Shown here in pieces: positions 8,204 to 14,840 of a stretch of 16,124 nucleotides of DNA. Below the pieces are notes generated by a model, which saw only the letters and a program-made list of their open reading frames with translations, had not been told where the DNA came from and did not search any database. Source of the stretch: CAYLLT01 sp964591605 (GTDB lineage Bacteria; Planctomycetota; Phycisphaerae; UBA1845; PWPN01); the NCBI GenBank assembly GCA_964591605.1, contig CAZQEN010000162.1, forward strand, positions 1-16,124, written 5' to 3'. The position numbers were made by a program, and so were the translations under genes. How positions within the stretch are numbered: position 1 is the stretch's first letter; every line of letters begins with the position of its first letter.

Positions 8204-8623
8204 GTGTTCAAAGAGCTTTTTACTCTTCAAGCCGAGCTGAACCGCCGTATCGGCTTCGACCCCGATAAGCTGCGGGAGCACTTCGATCCGCAGGTCGCGG
8301 GCGAATGGCTCAACAACTACCTCGCGGCCATGAGCAATGAGCTGGAGGAACTCCGCGACTGCACGTACTGGAAGCATTGGTGCAGGGAAGCCCGGGAGGG
8401 CAAGCGCTTCATGCTCCACGACCTCCAGAATGCCCGCGTCGAGGTGGTCGACCTGCTCTTCTTCTGGATCAGCCTGGCCCAGTGCGTCGGCCTCGATGCC
8501 CAGGACGCGTTCGATCTCTACCAGCAGAAGCTCCGGGTGAATCACAACCGCCAGGACACCGGCTACTCCATGGCCAACAAGACCGAGGACGACAACAAGG
8601 GGATCGGGCTGAAGGAGAAATGA
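8204..8623 (+). CDS. All-alpha NTP pyrophosphatase, dimeric dUTPase-like (dUTPase_2)
   Basis: 139 residues. Dimeric all-alpha dUTPases hydrolyse dUTP to dUMP and pyrophosphate with Mg2+, keeping uracil out of DNA and feeding thymidylate synthesis. Seen: a helical N-terminus with LFTLQAELNRRIGFD; NELEEL with Glu46 and Glu49; the Trp-rich YWKHW (55-59); ARVEVVDLLFFW with Glu80 and Asp83, which together with the first pair make the ExxE...ExxD metal site; and a late NHNRQDTGY. This is the layout of the dUTPase_2 family, related to MazG. dCTP or other NTPs are possible substrates. The start is GTG 8204 with GGGAGG (8191-8196) 7 nt upstream. The TGA overlaps the peptidase start, so the two genes are cotranslated. 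Confidence 0.85.
   Translation: MFKELFTLQAELNRRIGFDPDKLREHFDPQVAGEWLNNYLAAMSNELEELRDCTYWKHWCREAREGKRFMLHDLQNARVEVVDLLFFWISLAQCVGLDAQDAFDLYQQKLRVNHNRQDTGYSMANKTEDDNKGIGLKEK
8612..8617 (+). promoter_or_regulatory. Shine-Dalgarno site inside the dUTPase-like gene for the M42 peptidase
   Basis: AAGGAG lies 5 nt before ATG 8623 but only 2 nt before ATG 8620. This favours 8623, a TGATG overlap, over the ATGA option. Confidence 0.6.
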
Positions 8624-9687
8624 TGAAGACCGAATCGTTCAATTTCCTCAAAGAAATGGAAGAAACCCCGTCGGTCACCGGCTCCGAGCAGCCGGTCGCG
8701 CGGATCATCCGCAAGCGGATGAAACCGTTTGCCGACCAGATCACGACCGACGTGCACGGCAATCTGATGGTCGCGCTCAACCCCAAGGGTTCGCCGCGCG
8801 TCATGCTCGCCGGGCACATGGACCAGATCGGCCTCATGGTCCGCTACATCGATGACCAGGGCTATCTCTTCTTCAGCGGTGTGGGCGGCGTGGATGCGAG
8901 CGTGCTCCCCGGCACCCGGGTCACCGTGCACAACAAGCGCGGCCCGGTCGAGGGCGTCATCGGCCGCAAACCGATCCACCTCATGAAGGAGGAGGAGCGC
9001 AACAAGACCAAGATCGAGATGACCGAGCTGTGGATCGACATCGGCGCGAGGGACAAGAACGACGCCCTCAAGCGCGTGGCCGTCGCCGACCCCGTGACGT
9101 ACCGGCTGGGCCTCACCCGGATGGGCGATGATCTGATCACATCGCCGGGTCTCGACAACAAGGTGGGCGCATTCGTGGTCATGGAGGCCCTGCGCCTCGC
9201 TCGGGAGCGGAAGGTCAAGTGTGCACTGTACGCGGTGGCGACCGTGGCCGAGGAGATCGGCCTGCGCGGCGCGCGGACGAGCTGCTACGGCATCGATCCT
9301 CTCGTCGGGATCGCCGCCGACGTGACCCACGCGACCGATAACCCCGGTGCGGACAAGAAACAGGCCGGGGATATCGCCCTGGGCAAGGGGGCCGTGATCG
9401 ATCTGGGGCCGAACATCAACCCGGTGCTGGGTGAGCTCTTCGTCGAGACGGCCCGGAAGGAGAAGATCGCCCATCAGATCAGCGCCGCCCCCGGGGCCAC
9501 CGGCACCGACGCCAACGCGATCCAGATCTCCCGGTCCGGTGTCGCCGCGGGTCTGATCAGCATTCCGAACCGCTACATGCACACGCAGGTGGAGGTGTGC
9601 AGCCTGAGCGACCTCGAAGCCTGTGCCAGGCTGATCGCGGGCACGGTGGCCCGGATCACGCCTCAGACCAGCTTCGTCCCGATGTGA
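8623..9687 (+). CDS. M42 family metallo-aminopeptidase (glutamyl aminopeptidase/endoglucanase-type)
   Basis: 354 residues, the usual M42 length. These enzymes form large tetrahedral cytoplasmic complexes that trim N-terminal residues from peptides. All expected co-catalytic metal ligands are visible: His65 (AGHMDQIG), Asp178 (GLDNKVGAF), the catalytic Glu210 and ligand Glu211 (VAEEIGLRGA), Asp233 (AADVTHATD) and His320 (RYMHTQVE). The PTSVTGSE-type opening is present as TPSVTGSE. The protein is therefore probably active; substrate preference is not predictable. The frame is open upstream to 8377 but that part lies over the dUTPase-like gene. ATG 8623 follows AAGGAG at 5 nt and overlaps the previous stop. 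Some relatives were annotated as cellulases in the past, which is not supported here. Confidence 0.94.
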   Translation: MKTESFNFLKEMEETPSVTGSEQPVARIIRKRMKPFADQITTDVHGNLMVALNPKGSPRVMLAGHMDQIGLMVRYIDDQGYLFFSGVGGVDASVLPGTRVTVHNKRGPVEGVIGRKPIHLMKEEERNKTKIEMTELWIDIGARDKNDALKRVAVADPVTYRLGLTRMGDDLITSPGLDNKVGAFVVMEALRLARERKVKCALYAVATVAEEIGLRGARTSCYGIDPLVGIAADVTHATDNPGADKKQAGDIALGKGAVIDLGPNINPVLGELFVETARKEKIAHQISAAPGATGTDANAIQISRSGVAAGLISIPNRYMHTQVEVCSLSDLEACARLIAGTVARITPQTSFVPM

Positions 9688-9699
9688 CGTTTCCGGCTG

Positions 9700-9718
9700 G
9701 ACCGCTCCGCCGGCGGTC
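9700..9718 (+). terminator. Hairpin after the M42 peptidase
   Basis: GACCGC, a 7-nt loop (TCCGCCG) and GCGGTC, 13 nt past the stop. Two G-U pairs could lengthen the stem. There is no long T run, so termination is plausible but not proven. Confidence 0.4.
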
Positions 9719-9748
9719 TGTTCAGTCCGACGCGAGTGGCGTTGATTA

Positions 9749-9764
9749 CCGGTCCCACGACCGG
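9749..9764 (+). terminator. Second hairpin after the M42 peptidase
   Basis: CCGGTC-CCAC-GACCGG, a perfect 6-bp stem with a 4-nt loop, about 30 nt after the first hairpin. It may act as a back-up terminator or protect the 3' end of the message. No T run follows. Confidence 0.35.
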
Positions 9765-9844
9765 CCGGGAGGCACGAATCCATGCCAGAATCCAGTATTG
9801 CTTTATATGGCATCCGTTTTCCGGCTCGCTTTCCGCGTTTCTCT

Positions 9845-9873
9845 TTGACGTTTGCGAAAGCGCGTCTTAGCAT
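9845..9873 (+). promoter_or_regulatory. Sigma70-like promoter for the HEAT/TPR gene
   Basis: TTGACG (9845-9850), a 17-nt spacer and TAGCAT (9868-9873). The -35 matches five of six consensus bases and the -10 four of six. It implies an untranslated leader of about 130 nt before ATG 10011. Confidence 0.45.
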
Positions 9874-9981
9874 GAGGTTGTGAAGGCTGTCACCAGGGTC
9901 AGGACGGTAAAGGCACTTTGAGCGATTGGACTGCAGGACACATCTGTTAACCGCTCAATGTTTCAGCACGATGCAACCGAC

Positions 9982-9998
9982 ATGAGTACGGTACTCAT
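9982..9998. promoter_or_regulatory. Perfect inverted repeat ahead of the HEAT/TPR gene
   Basis: ATGAGTAC-G-GTACTCAT is an 8+8 perfect palindrome with a single central base, ending 2 nt before the GGAG (10001-10004) of the TPR gene. As DNA it looks like an operator for a dimeric repressor. As RNA it could fold to a 7-bp stem with a CGG loop beside the ribosome binding site. Confidence 0.45.
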
Positions 9999-10014
9999 CT
10001 GGAGTCAACCATGA
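9982..10014 (+). CDS. Possible 10-residue leader peptide (MSTVLIWSQP)
   Basis: An ATG inside the palindrome opens ten codons and stops with TGA at 10012-10014. This overlaps the ATG of the TPR gene as ATGA, the usual geometry of translational coupling. No Shine-Dalgarno sequence precedes it, so it may be chance. Listed because of its exact join to the next start. Confidence 0.2.
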   Translation: MSTVLIWSQP

Positions 10015-10712
10015 GCCTTTCGTACTCGCATGGCCGCGAGTTTGTGGAGCAGGTCCGCCCCTTCCTCGAAAAGCAGGATCCTCACGGTCTGGTTCGGTTT
10101 CTCAGCACCTACTGGTCCCGGCATCAGGTTCGCGGACTGCTTGGCTGCGGACACACCGATGCGATGAAGGCCGCCGCCGCCTGCCTGGCCCTGACGGGCA
10201 CGTCCGAAGACAACGCCGCTCTGGCCCCACTCCTGCATTCCGAAGATCCCACCCTGGTCGCCATCGCGGAACATGCCCTCTGGTCCATCTGGTTCCAATC
10301 CGGCGATGAGGTTGCGGACGGGCGTCTTCAGCGGGCGGTGCGTCTGATCGGCGAGAACGACTTTGACGGAGCGATCGAGTGTCTGGATTGCCTGCTCGTG
10401 CGCTGCCCTGATTTCGCAGAAGCCTACAATCAGCGGGCGATCACGTACTTCCTGAAGGAGGACTACCGGGCCTCGCTGGCCGACTGCCGGCGCACCCTGC
10501 GACTCAACCCGTTCCATTTCGGGGCCATGGCCGGTATCGGGCATTGTTACGCCTCGCTCGGACAACTGCAGATGGCCCTCGAGGCCTATCGCCGTGCCCT
10601 GCAGATGCATCCCCGCCTGGAAGGCGTTCATCAGTCGATTCAGCAGATCCGCTGCAAGTTCGGCGCTGCTGCGCGGCCCATCGAGTCCCCCAGCCGGTCC
10701 ACTCCATCCTGA
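10011..10712 (+). CDS. HEAT-like/TPR repeat protein of unknown function
   Basis: 233 residues with no signal peptide and no membrane segment, so probably cytoplasmic. Residues about 48-96 (DAMKAAAACLALTGTSEDNAALAPLLHSEDPTL and on) look like one or two HEAT-type alpha pairs. Residues 104-202 make about three TPR units, recognisable by FDGAIECLDCLLVRCPDFAEAYNQRA, YRASLADCRRTLRLNP and LQMALEAYRRALQMHP. Such proteins act as protein-protein scaffolds; no catalytic motif is present. The C-terminus is a short polar Pro/Ser tail. The start at ATG 10011 has GGAG 6 nt upstream. It sits behind the palindrome described separately. The CBS-domain gene follows 225 nt later and need not be in the same transcript. 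Confidence 0.78.
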   Translation: MSLSYSHGREFVEQVRPFLEKQDPHGLVRFLSTYWSRHQVRGLLGCGHTDAMKAAAACLALTGTSEDNAALAPLLHSEDPTLVAIAEHALWSIWFQSGDEVADGRLQRAVRLIGENDFDGAIECLDCLLVRCPDFAEAYNQRAITYFLKEDYRASLADCRRTLRLNPFHFGAMAGIGHCYASLGQLQMALEAYRRALQMHPRLEGVHQSIQQIRCKFGAAARPIESPSRSTPS

Positions 10713-10937
10713 CGCTGCCGTGAAGAAGTTCACAATCTTTGGTGGAATAAACACTTGCATTCTGCGCCCGCCTGGCGCATGATGGGAGAAGTGGTGTACC
10801 GGCGCTGCTGGCCGGTCATGTCCGCCCGGGGCTGAATCCGACGACCGTTGGATCGCCGCGATACGTCTCTCCGGGTTTCCGGTGAGTCGGGCCTGTCTAC
10901 GTCGCACGAGTAACAAGGGTTGTGCCGGGAGAATGCC
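10713..10937. other. Intergenic region, HEAT/TPR gene to CBS gene
   Basis: Contains a hairpin TGCGCC-CGCCT-GGCGCA at 10763-10779 without a T run, which may end the TPR transcript. TTGCAT (10755-10760), 17 nt and CATGAT (10778-10783) is a poor promoter match. No small gene is evident. Confidence 0.35.
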
Positions 10938-11372
10938 ATGACGGTACAGGATATTCTCAGCCGAAAGGGGGCGGACGTGGTCGCCGTCGGCCCCGATGAG
11001 ACCGTTCTCGATGCCGCGCACAAGATGAACGCCGCCCGGATCGGTTCGGTGGTGGTGTTCGAGCCCGAGAGGGGCGTGCTGGGCATCTTCACCGAGCGGG
11101 ACGTGCTCCGTCGCGTGGTGGGCGAAGGCCGCTGCGCGGCCGACACTCCGGTCACGCAGGTGATGACCACCCCGGTCACCTGCTGCAAGCCGGAAACCAC
11201 CCTCGAAGAATGCAAAGAGGTCATGACCAGCAAGCGACTGCGCCATCTGCCCGTCGTGGACAACGGCACGCTGGTCGGCATCATCTCGGCCGGCGACCTG
11301 CTCGCCCACGAGGTGCAGTTGCAGCAGACCACGATCGATCATCTGCACGCGTACCTGAACAACTGGTCGTGA
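10938..11372 (+). CDS. Stand-alone protein with two CBS domains
   Basis: 144 residues made of a CBS pair (Bateman module) and almost nothing else: CBS1 about 8-62 (VLDAAHKMNAARIGSVVV, then GIFTERDVLRRVV) and CBS2 about 75-130 (MTTPVTCCKPETTLEECKEVM, then LRHLPVVDNGTLVGIISAGDLLAHEV). Known of the family: the pair forms a cleft that binds adenosine nucleotides such as AMP, ATP or S-adenosylmethionine and passes energy or ligand state to a partner. The conserved Gly-Ile-x-(Thr/Ser)-x-x-Asp is present in both halves. The start is ATG 10938, with GGGAG 6 nt upstream. A TTG six codons earlier is in frame but lacks a site. The partner protein is not apparent from the neighbours. A strong hairpin follows the stop. 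Confidence 0.9.
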   Translation: MTVQDILSRKGADVVAVGPDETVLDAAHKMNAARIGSVVVFEPERGVLGIFTERDVLRRVVGEGRCAADTPVTQVMTTPVTCCKPETTLEECKEVMTSKRLRHLPVVDNGTLVGIISAGDLLAHEVQLQQTTIDHLHAYLNNWS

Positions 11373-11389
11373 CCCGGCCTGCGGAGATT

Positions 11390-11412
11390 CCGGCCGGTTT
11401 CCCTCCGGCCGG
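11390..11412 (+). terminator. GC-rich hairpin after the CBS gene
   Basis: CCGGCCGG, a loop of TTTCCCT, then CCGGCCGG. It is an 8-bp perfect stem 17 nt after the stop at 11372. There is no T run downstream, so it could be a Rho-independent-like terminator with a weak tail or a message stabiliser. Confidence 0.45.
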
Positions 11413-11552
11413 GCGTGCGGCCCCGGGGACATCCGGTTCAGATGGCGCGCACCGGAGGTGTCCTCGGCAGGACGGGCATCCCCATGGCAGGCTCCGTGCG
11501 GAGCGGCGGCTTGCCCGGTCAACCCCGGCATTCACATGAACAGGCCACATCT

Positions 11553-14500
11553 ATGAGAAGCATATACCTCGTGGTGATGGGTATCACCCTGGGTCTGGGG
11601 GACCCGGTCCCCGCCAGCGTGAGTTTCACGGGCAGTTACACGCAGAACTTCAACGGCATGGCCCTGGGGACGGCCATCCCCGCCGACTGGTTCGTCGGGG
11701 GACTGGCCGGCACCGACGGCGCCGTGGACAGCGGCGGCAACGGGGCCATCACCGGCACCTCCGTCCAGGTCGACAACGGCAGCGTGGCCGCCGGGTCGGG
11801 CACGATCGGGAACTACAACTACGGGGCGACCGGCGACGCGGCGTCGCGGTCGCTCGGTTCGATCGCCACCACCAGCCGCGGGCATCGGGCCATGGAGGTC
11901 CGCCTCAGTAACATGACGGGCTTTGCCATCGGTTCGTTCGAGGTGCGTTACGACGGCAAGCAGTGGCGGGTCGAGAATAACGCGGGCGACCAGGCCCTCG
12001 TCATGAAGTTCAGCACGGACGGCGTCAACTTTGTGACCATGGGGGCGGCCTTCGACTTCCATTCGATTCAGGACACGGGCACGACCGGTCCGCTCGACGG
12101 CAACACCGTGCGTCTCAACGGCATCGGCGGCGTCTACAGCCCGCCGGTTCCGATCAATCCGGGGGCGACGTTCTATCTTCGCTGGTTCGACTTCAATGAT
12201 TCGGGCGTGGCGGACCACGGGCTGGCGATCGACAACGTGGCCGTGAGCAACCCGGTCGCCGCGAGCGGCACTTCTCTGAGCTTCCAGGATCAGTCGGGCG
12301 TGTATTCGGGCACGGTGGATACATTTCTTCAGCAGGCCGTACCCACCGCAAACAATGCGGCCCTCTCGCCCATCGAGTGGGACGGAGAGGATGCCGGAGG
12401 CGTCAATTACGCACTGATCCGCTTCGACGGCATCTTCGGAAGCGGCGCCGGCCAGGTCAAACCCACCGACGTCATCACCAGCGCCACCCTCATCCTGACG
12501 CTCAACGATGCCGGGAATGCGGGAACCGTCCACGAGATCCTCACCCCGTGGGCGGAGACCGACACATTCAACACCTTCGGCGGTGAGCCCGACGTGCAGG
12601 CGGATGAATACGGCCCCGCGGTCGGATCCATGCCCGGCGCACCGGTGGGCATGCAGTCGGTGGATGTCACGGCCAGCATTGCCGCGTGGAACGCCAGCGG
12701 CAACCCCAGCGCCGCGAACCTCGGCTGGATCATCCGCCCGAGCGGCACGGATGGCGTGCAGTTCCGCAGCCGCGAACACGCGACGGCGTCGGAGCGTCCG
12801 AGGCTGGTCGTTCTCGTGAACGGCGGGACGCCCGCCCAGAAGACCCTGCAGGTCAAGCATCAACCCTATCTGCAGCTCGGCAACGCCCCGCTCGTCTCGA
12901 CCGGCCCGGGCATCGGGACGACGGATCAGATGGTGATCGTCTGGCAGACGGTCGAATCGGGCAGCGGCACCGCCCCCAACGATTACTTCGAGGTGGAGTA
13001 TCGCCCCGCGGGCGCGGGCGGCTACACGCCCGTCTCGCCCATTGCGACCCTGAACATCGGCGAGGGCACGCGGGTCAACCACTCTGCGACCATCAGCGGG
13101 CTCAGCTACGACTCCGACTTCGAGTACCGGGTGCACCACCGGCGCAATCCATCGTCGCCCGTGCTGGTGAGCACCTACAACGGCACCTTTCACACCCGCA
13201 AGCATCCCAGCAGCAACCTCTCGTTCACCTTCGCCGCTCACGGGGACTCGGCCACGATCCACTCCAGCAGCGAGCTGGCCCAGTTCGAGAGCGTCAACGC
13301 GCGGATGACGGCGATCAACCCGGCGTTCGTGATGCTGCTGGGGGACAACGTGTACGACAGCGGGACGCATACGGAGCTCGACGCGCGGCTGGACGGGTCG
13401 CTCGTGCCCATCAACTCGGCCCTCATCCGCAACCGGATCGAGTACTTCTGCATGGGCAACCACGACGCCGGAACCCTCAGCGGTCTGCCCTCGCTGCAGA
13501 ACTACTACTGTCCGATCCCGGCCCTGGGGATCACGAGTCCGGTTGCGCCGCCGGCCGGCGAGACGCCGGAGAAGAACTACTCGTTCGACTACGGCAACCT
13601 GCACATCGCGGTGATCGACTCGACCGCCTGGGGCGGGCCGGGCAACAGCGTGGCCCGGGCGAACGCCATCACGGCGTGGCTCGATGCCGATCTGGCCGCC
13701 AGCACTGCGCCCTGGAAGATCGTGGCCGCCCATCACCCGCCCAAGTCGAACTTCGGGCACAGCGACACCGGCCAGGGCATGGCCGCCCAGCTCGTGCCCG
13801 TGCTGGTGAACCGCGGGGTCGATCTGCTCCTCGTCGGTCACAGTCACAACTACCAGCGCAGCTTCCCGCTCACCGGCTACAGCGGCAGCGACGTCACGTA
13901 CGACATCGATCCGAGCGGGGCGTATACGAAGGGGGCACGGGTCATCGAGGTTGTCGCGGGCACCGGCGGGCGCAACATCGACTGCTGCGCGCCCACCTCC
14001 GCCACCCAGTGGCTCGCCAGGGCTTTCGGCAGCAACAACGGCGGGCAGGTGGGGCCGTTCATCATCGACGTCACGCCCACGCAGCTCACCTGCAAGTACA
14101 CCCTCGCCGGCAGCGGAGCGATCCTGGACCAGTTCACCATCAGCGTGCCGGGCCCGACGATCGCCGTGAACCCCGCGAGTCTTTCGCCCGCGGCTTTCGT
14201 CGGTTCGAACGCCCCAGACGGCTCATTCAGCGTCAGCAACAGCGGTACCGGTACGATCACGTACACCATCACCGACAACGCCGACTGGCTGAGCGTTTCG
14301 CCGGACAACGGCACGTCGACGGGCGAAGCGGACACGATCACCGTGAGCTACGACACCGCTGCGCTGGCGATCGGCACGCATCATGCGACGATCACCGTGA
14401 CCGCGCCCGAGGCGCTCAACAGCCCCAGGACCTTGCCTGTCACGCTGACCATCGAGACCGTATGGCCGGACTTCGACCACGACGCAGACGTGGACATGAC

Positions 14501-14684
14501 CGACTTTGCGGTGCTTCAGAACTGTCTCACCGGGACGAACCTGATCGTGGTCCCGGAATGCGTAGTGGCCGACATTGCCCCCCGGTCCGCACTCGATGGT
14601 CGCGTGGATGGCAGCGATCTGCAGGTGTTCCTCAAGTGCCTGGCCGGCGCGGACATCCTGCCCGACCCCACCTGCGACGACTGA
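11553..14684 (+). CDS. Exported purple-acid-phosphatase-like multi-domain protein with dockerin-like tail
   Basis: 1043 residues. A signal peptide (about 1-22) ends near VPAS. Residues about 23-232 form a beta-sandwich module ending in LAIDNVAV. About 240-422 resembles a DNRLRE/CBM96-type wall or carbohydrate-associated domain, with VDVTASIAAWNASGNPSAAN and a closing RPRLVVLV. About 430-548 is the Fn3-like domain that precedes purple acid phosphatases. The metallophosphoesterase core (about 556-770) shows all five motifs: GDSA with Asp565; GDNVY with Asp598 and the colour-giving Tyr601; GNHD with Asn636; VAAH with His727; and GHSH with His763 and His765. A BACON-like Ig domain (about 868-968) and an Asp-rich dockerin-like repeat pair (971-1043) follow. 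Probable role: extracellular phosphoester hydrolysis, anchored or assembled by the tail (inference). The frame is open 46 codons upstream, but those codons overlap the gap after the CBS gene and lack a signal peptide; ATG 11553 begins the signal peptide and has only a weak AGG upstream. Confidence 0.88.
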   Translation: MRSIYLVVMGITLGLGDPVPASVSFTGSYTQNFNGMALGTAIPADWFVGGLAGTDGAVDSGGNGAITGTSVQVDNGSVAAGSGTIGNYNYGATGDAASRSLGSIATTSRGHRAMEVRLSNMTGFAIGSFEVRYDGKQWRVENNAGDQALVMKFSTDGVNFVTMGAAFDFHSIQDTGTTGPLDGNTVRLNGIGGVYSPPVPINPGATFYLRWFDFNDSGVADHGLAIDNVAVSNPVAASGTSLSFQDQSGVYSGTVDTFLQQAVPTANNAALSPIEWDGEDAGGVNYALIRFDGIFGSGAGQVKPTDVITSATLILTLNDAGNAGTVHEILTPWAETDTFNTFGGEPDVQADEYGPAVGSMPGAPVGMQSVDVTASIAAWNASGNPSAANLGWIIRPSGTDGVQFRSREHATASERPRLVVLVNGGTPAQKTLQVKHQPYLQLGNAPLVSTGPGIGTTDQMVIVWQTVESGSGTAPNDYFEVEYRPAGAGGYTPVSPIATLNIGEGTRVNHSATISGLSYDSDFEYRVHHRRNPSSPVLVSTYNGTFHTRKHPSSNLSFTFAAHGDSATIHSSSELAQFESVNARMTAINPAFVMLLGDNVYDSGTHTELDARLDGSLVPINSALIRNRIEYFCMGNHDAGTLSGLPSLQNYYCPIPALGITSPVAPPAGETPEKNYSFDYGNLHIAVIDSTAWGGPGNSVARANAITAWLDADLAASTAPWKIVAAHHPPKSNFGHSDTGQGMAAQLVPVLVNRGVDLLLVGHSHNYQRSFPLTGYSGSDVTYDIDPSGAYTKGARVIEVVAGTGGRNIDCCAPTSATQWLARAFGSNNGGQVGPFIIDVTPTQLTCKYTLAGSGAILDQFTISVPGPTIAVNPASLSPAAFVGSNAPDGSFSVSNSGTGTITYTITDNADWLSVSPDNGTSTGEADTITVSYDTAALAIGTHHATITVTAPEALNSPRTLPVTLTIETVWPDFDHDADVDMTDFAVLQNCLTGTNLIVVPECVVADIAPRSALDGRVDGSDLQVFLKCLAGADILPDPTCDD

Positions 14685-14724
14685 GCGGCGAAGCGCGGCG
14701 GCCTGCGGAGAGAATCGACGCGGA

Positions 14725-14746
14725 CGCCCGCCCGGCCCCGCGGGCG
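14725..14746. terminator. Hairpin between convergent phosphatase and CorA genes
   Basis: CGCCCGC, loop CCGGCCCC, GCGGGCG: a perfect 7-bp stem 40 nt after the phosphatase stop. It could serve transcripts from both sides. There is no T run on the plus side. Confidence 0.35.
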
Positions 14747-14822
14747 ACGACGATGCTCCGGTCGGCGCGGCCGCACTCGGGATCTTCGGCACTCACACCA
14801 GAGACTATTGGGTTCCTTATAG

Positions 14823-14840
14823 CTCTATTGAACTCTATTG
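14823..14840. repeat. Short direct repeat at the corA stop
   Basis: CTCTATTG occurs twice (14823-14830 and 14833-14840), separated by AA. The second copy contains the corA stop codon (TAG on the minus strand). A related ACTATTG sits at 14804-14810. The patch is AT-rich in an otherwise GC-rich window. Function is unknown, possibly chance slippage. Confidence 0.4.

Larger units (their letters stand above)
9688..10010. other. Long intergenic region with hairpins, promoter and palindrome
   Basis: 323 bases without a conventional gene. In order it holds two hairpins just after the peptidase (9700-9718 and 9749-9764), a sigma70-like promoter (9845-9873), a perfect inverted repeat (9982-9998) and a 10-codon open frame (9982-10014) reaching into the next start. 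Each is listed separately. The leader from the promoter to the TPR gene would be about 130 nt, long enough for regulation. Confidence 0.6.

Noticed and set aside
8377..8622. An 82-codon N-terminal extension of the M42 peptidase
   Set aside because: It lies entirely over the dUTPase-like gene in another frame. The M42 family begins near MKTESFNFLKEM, and AAGGAG marks ATG 8623.
10005..11531. A 508-codon minus-strand frame across the TPR and CBS genes
   Set aside because: It spans two well-supported plus-strand genes and their gap and shows no domain.
11532..13847. A 771-codon minus-strand open frame opposite the phosphatase
   Set aside because: It reads as Arg/Gly/Val/His-rich low-information protein. 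The plus-strand frame has a signal peptide and complete phosphatase motifs.
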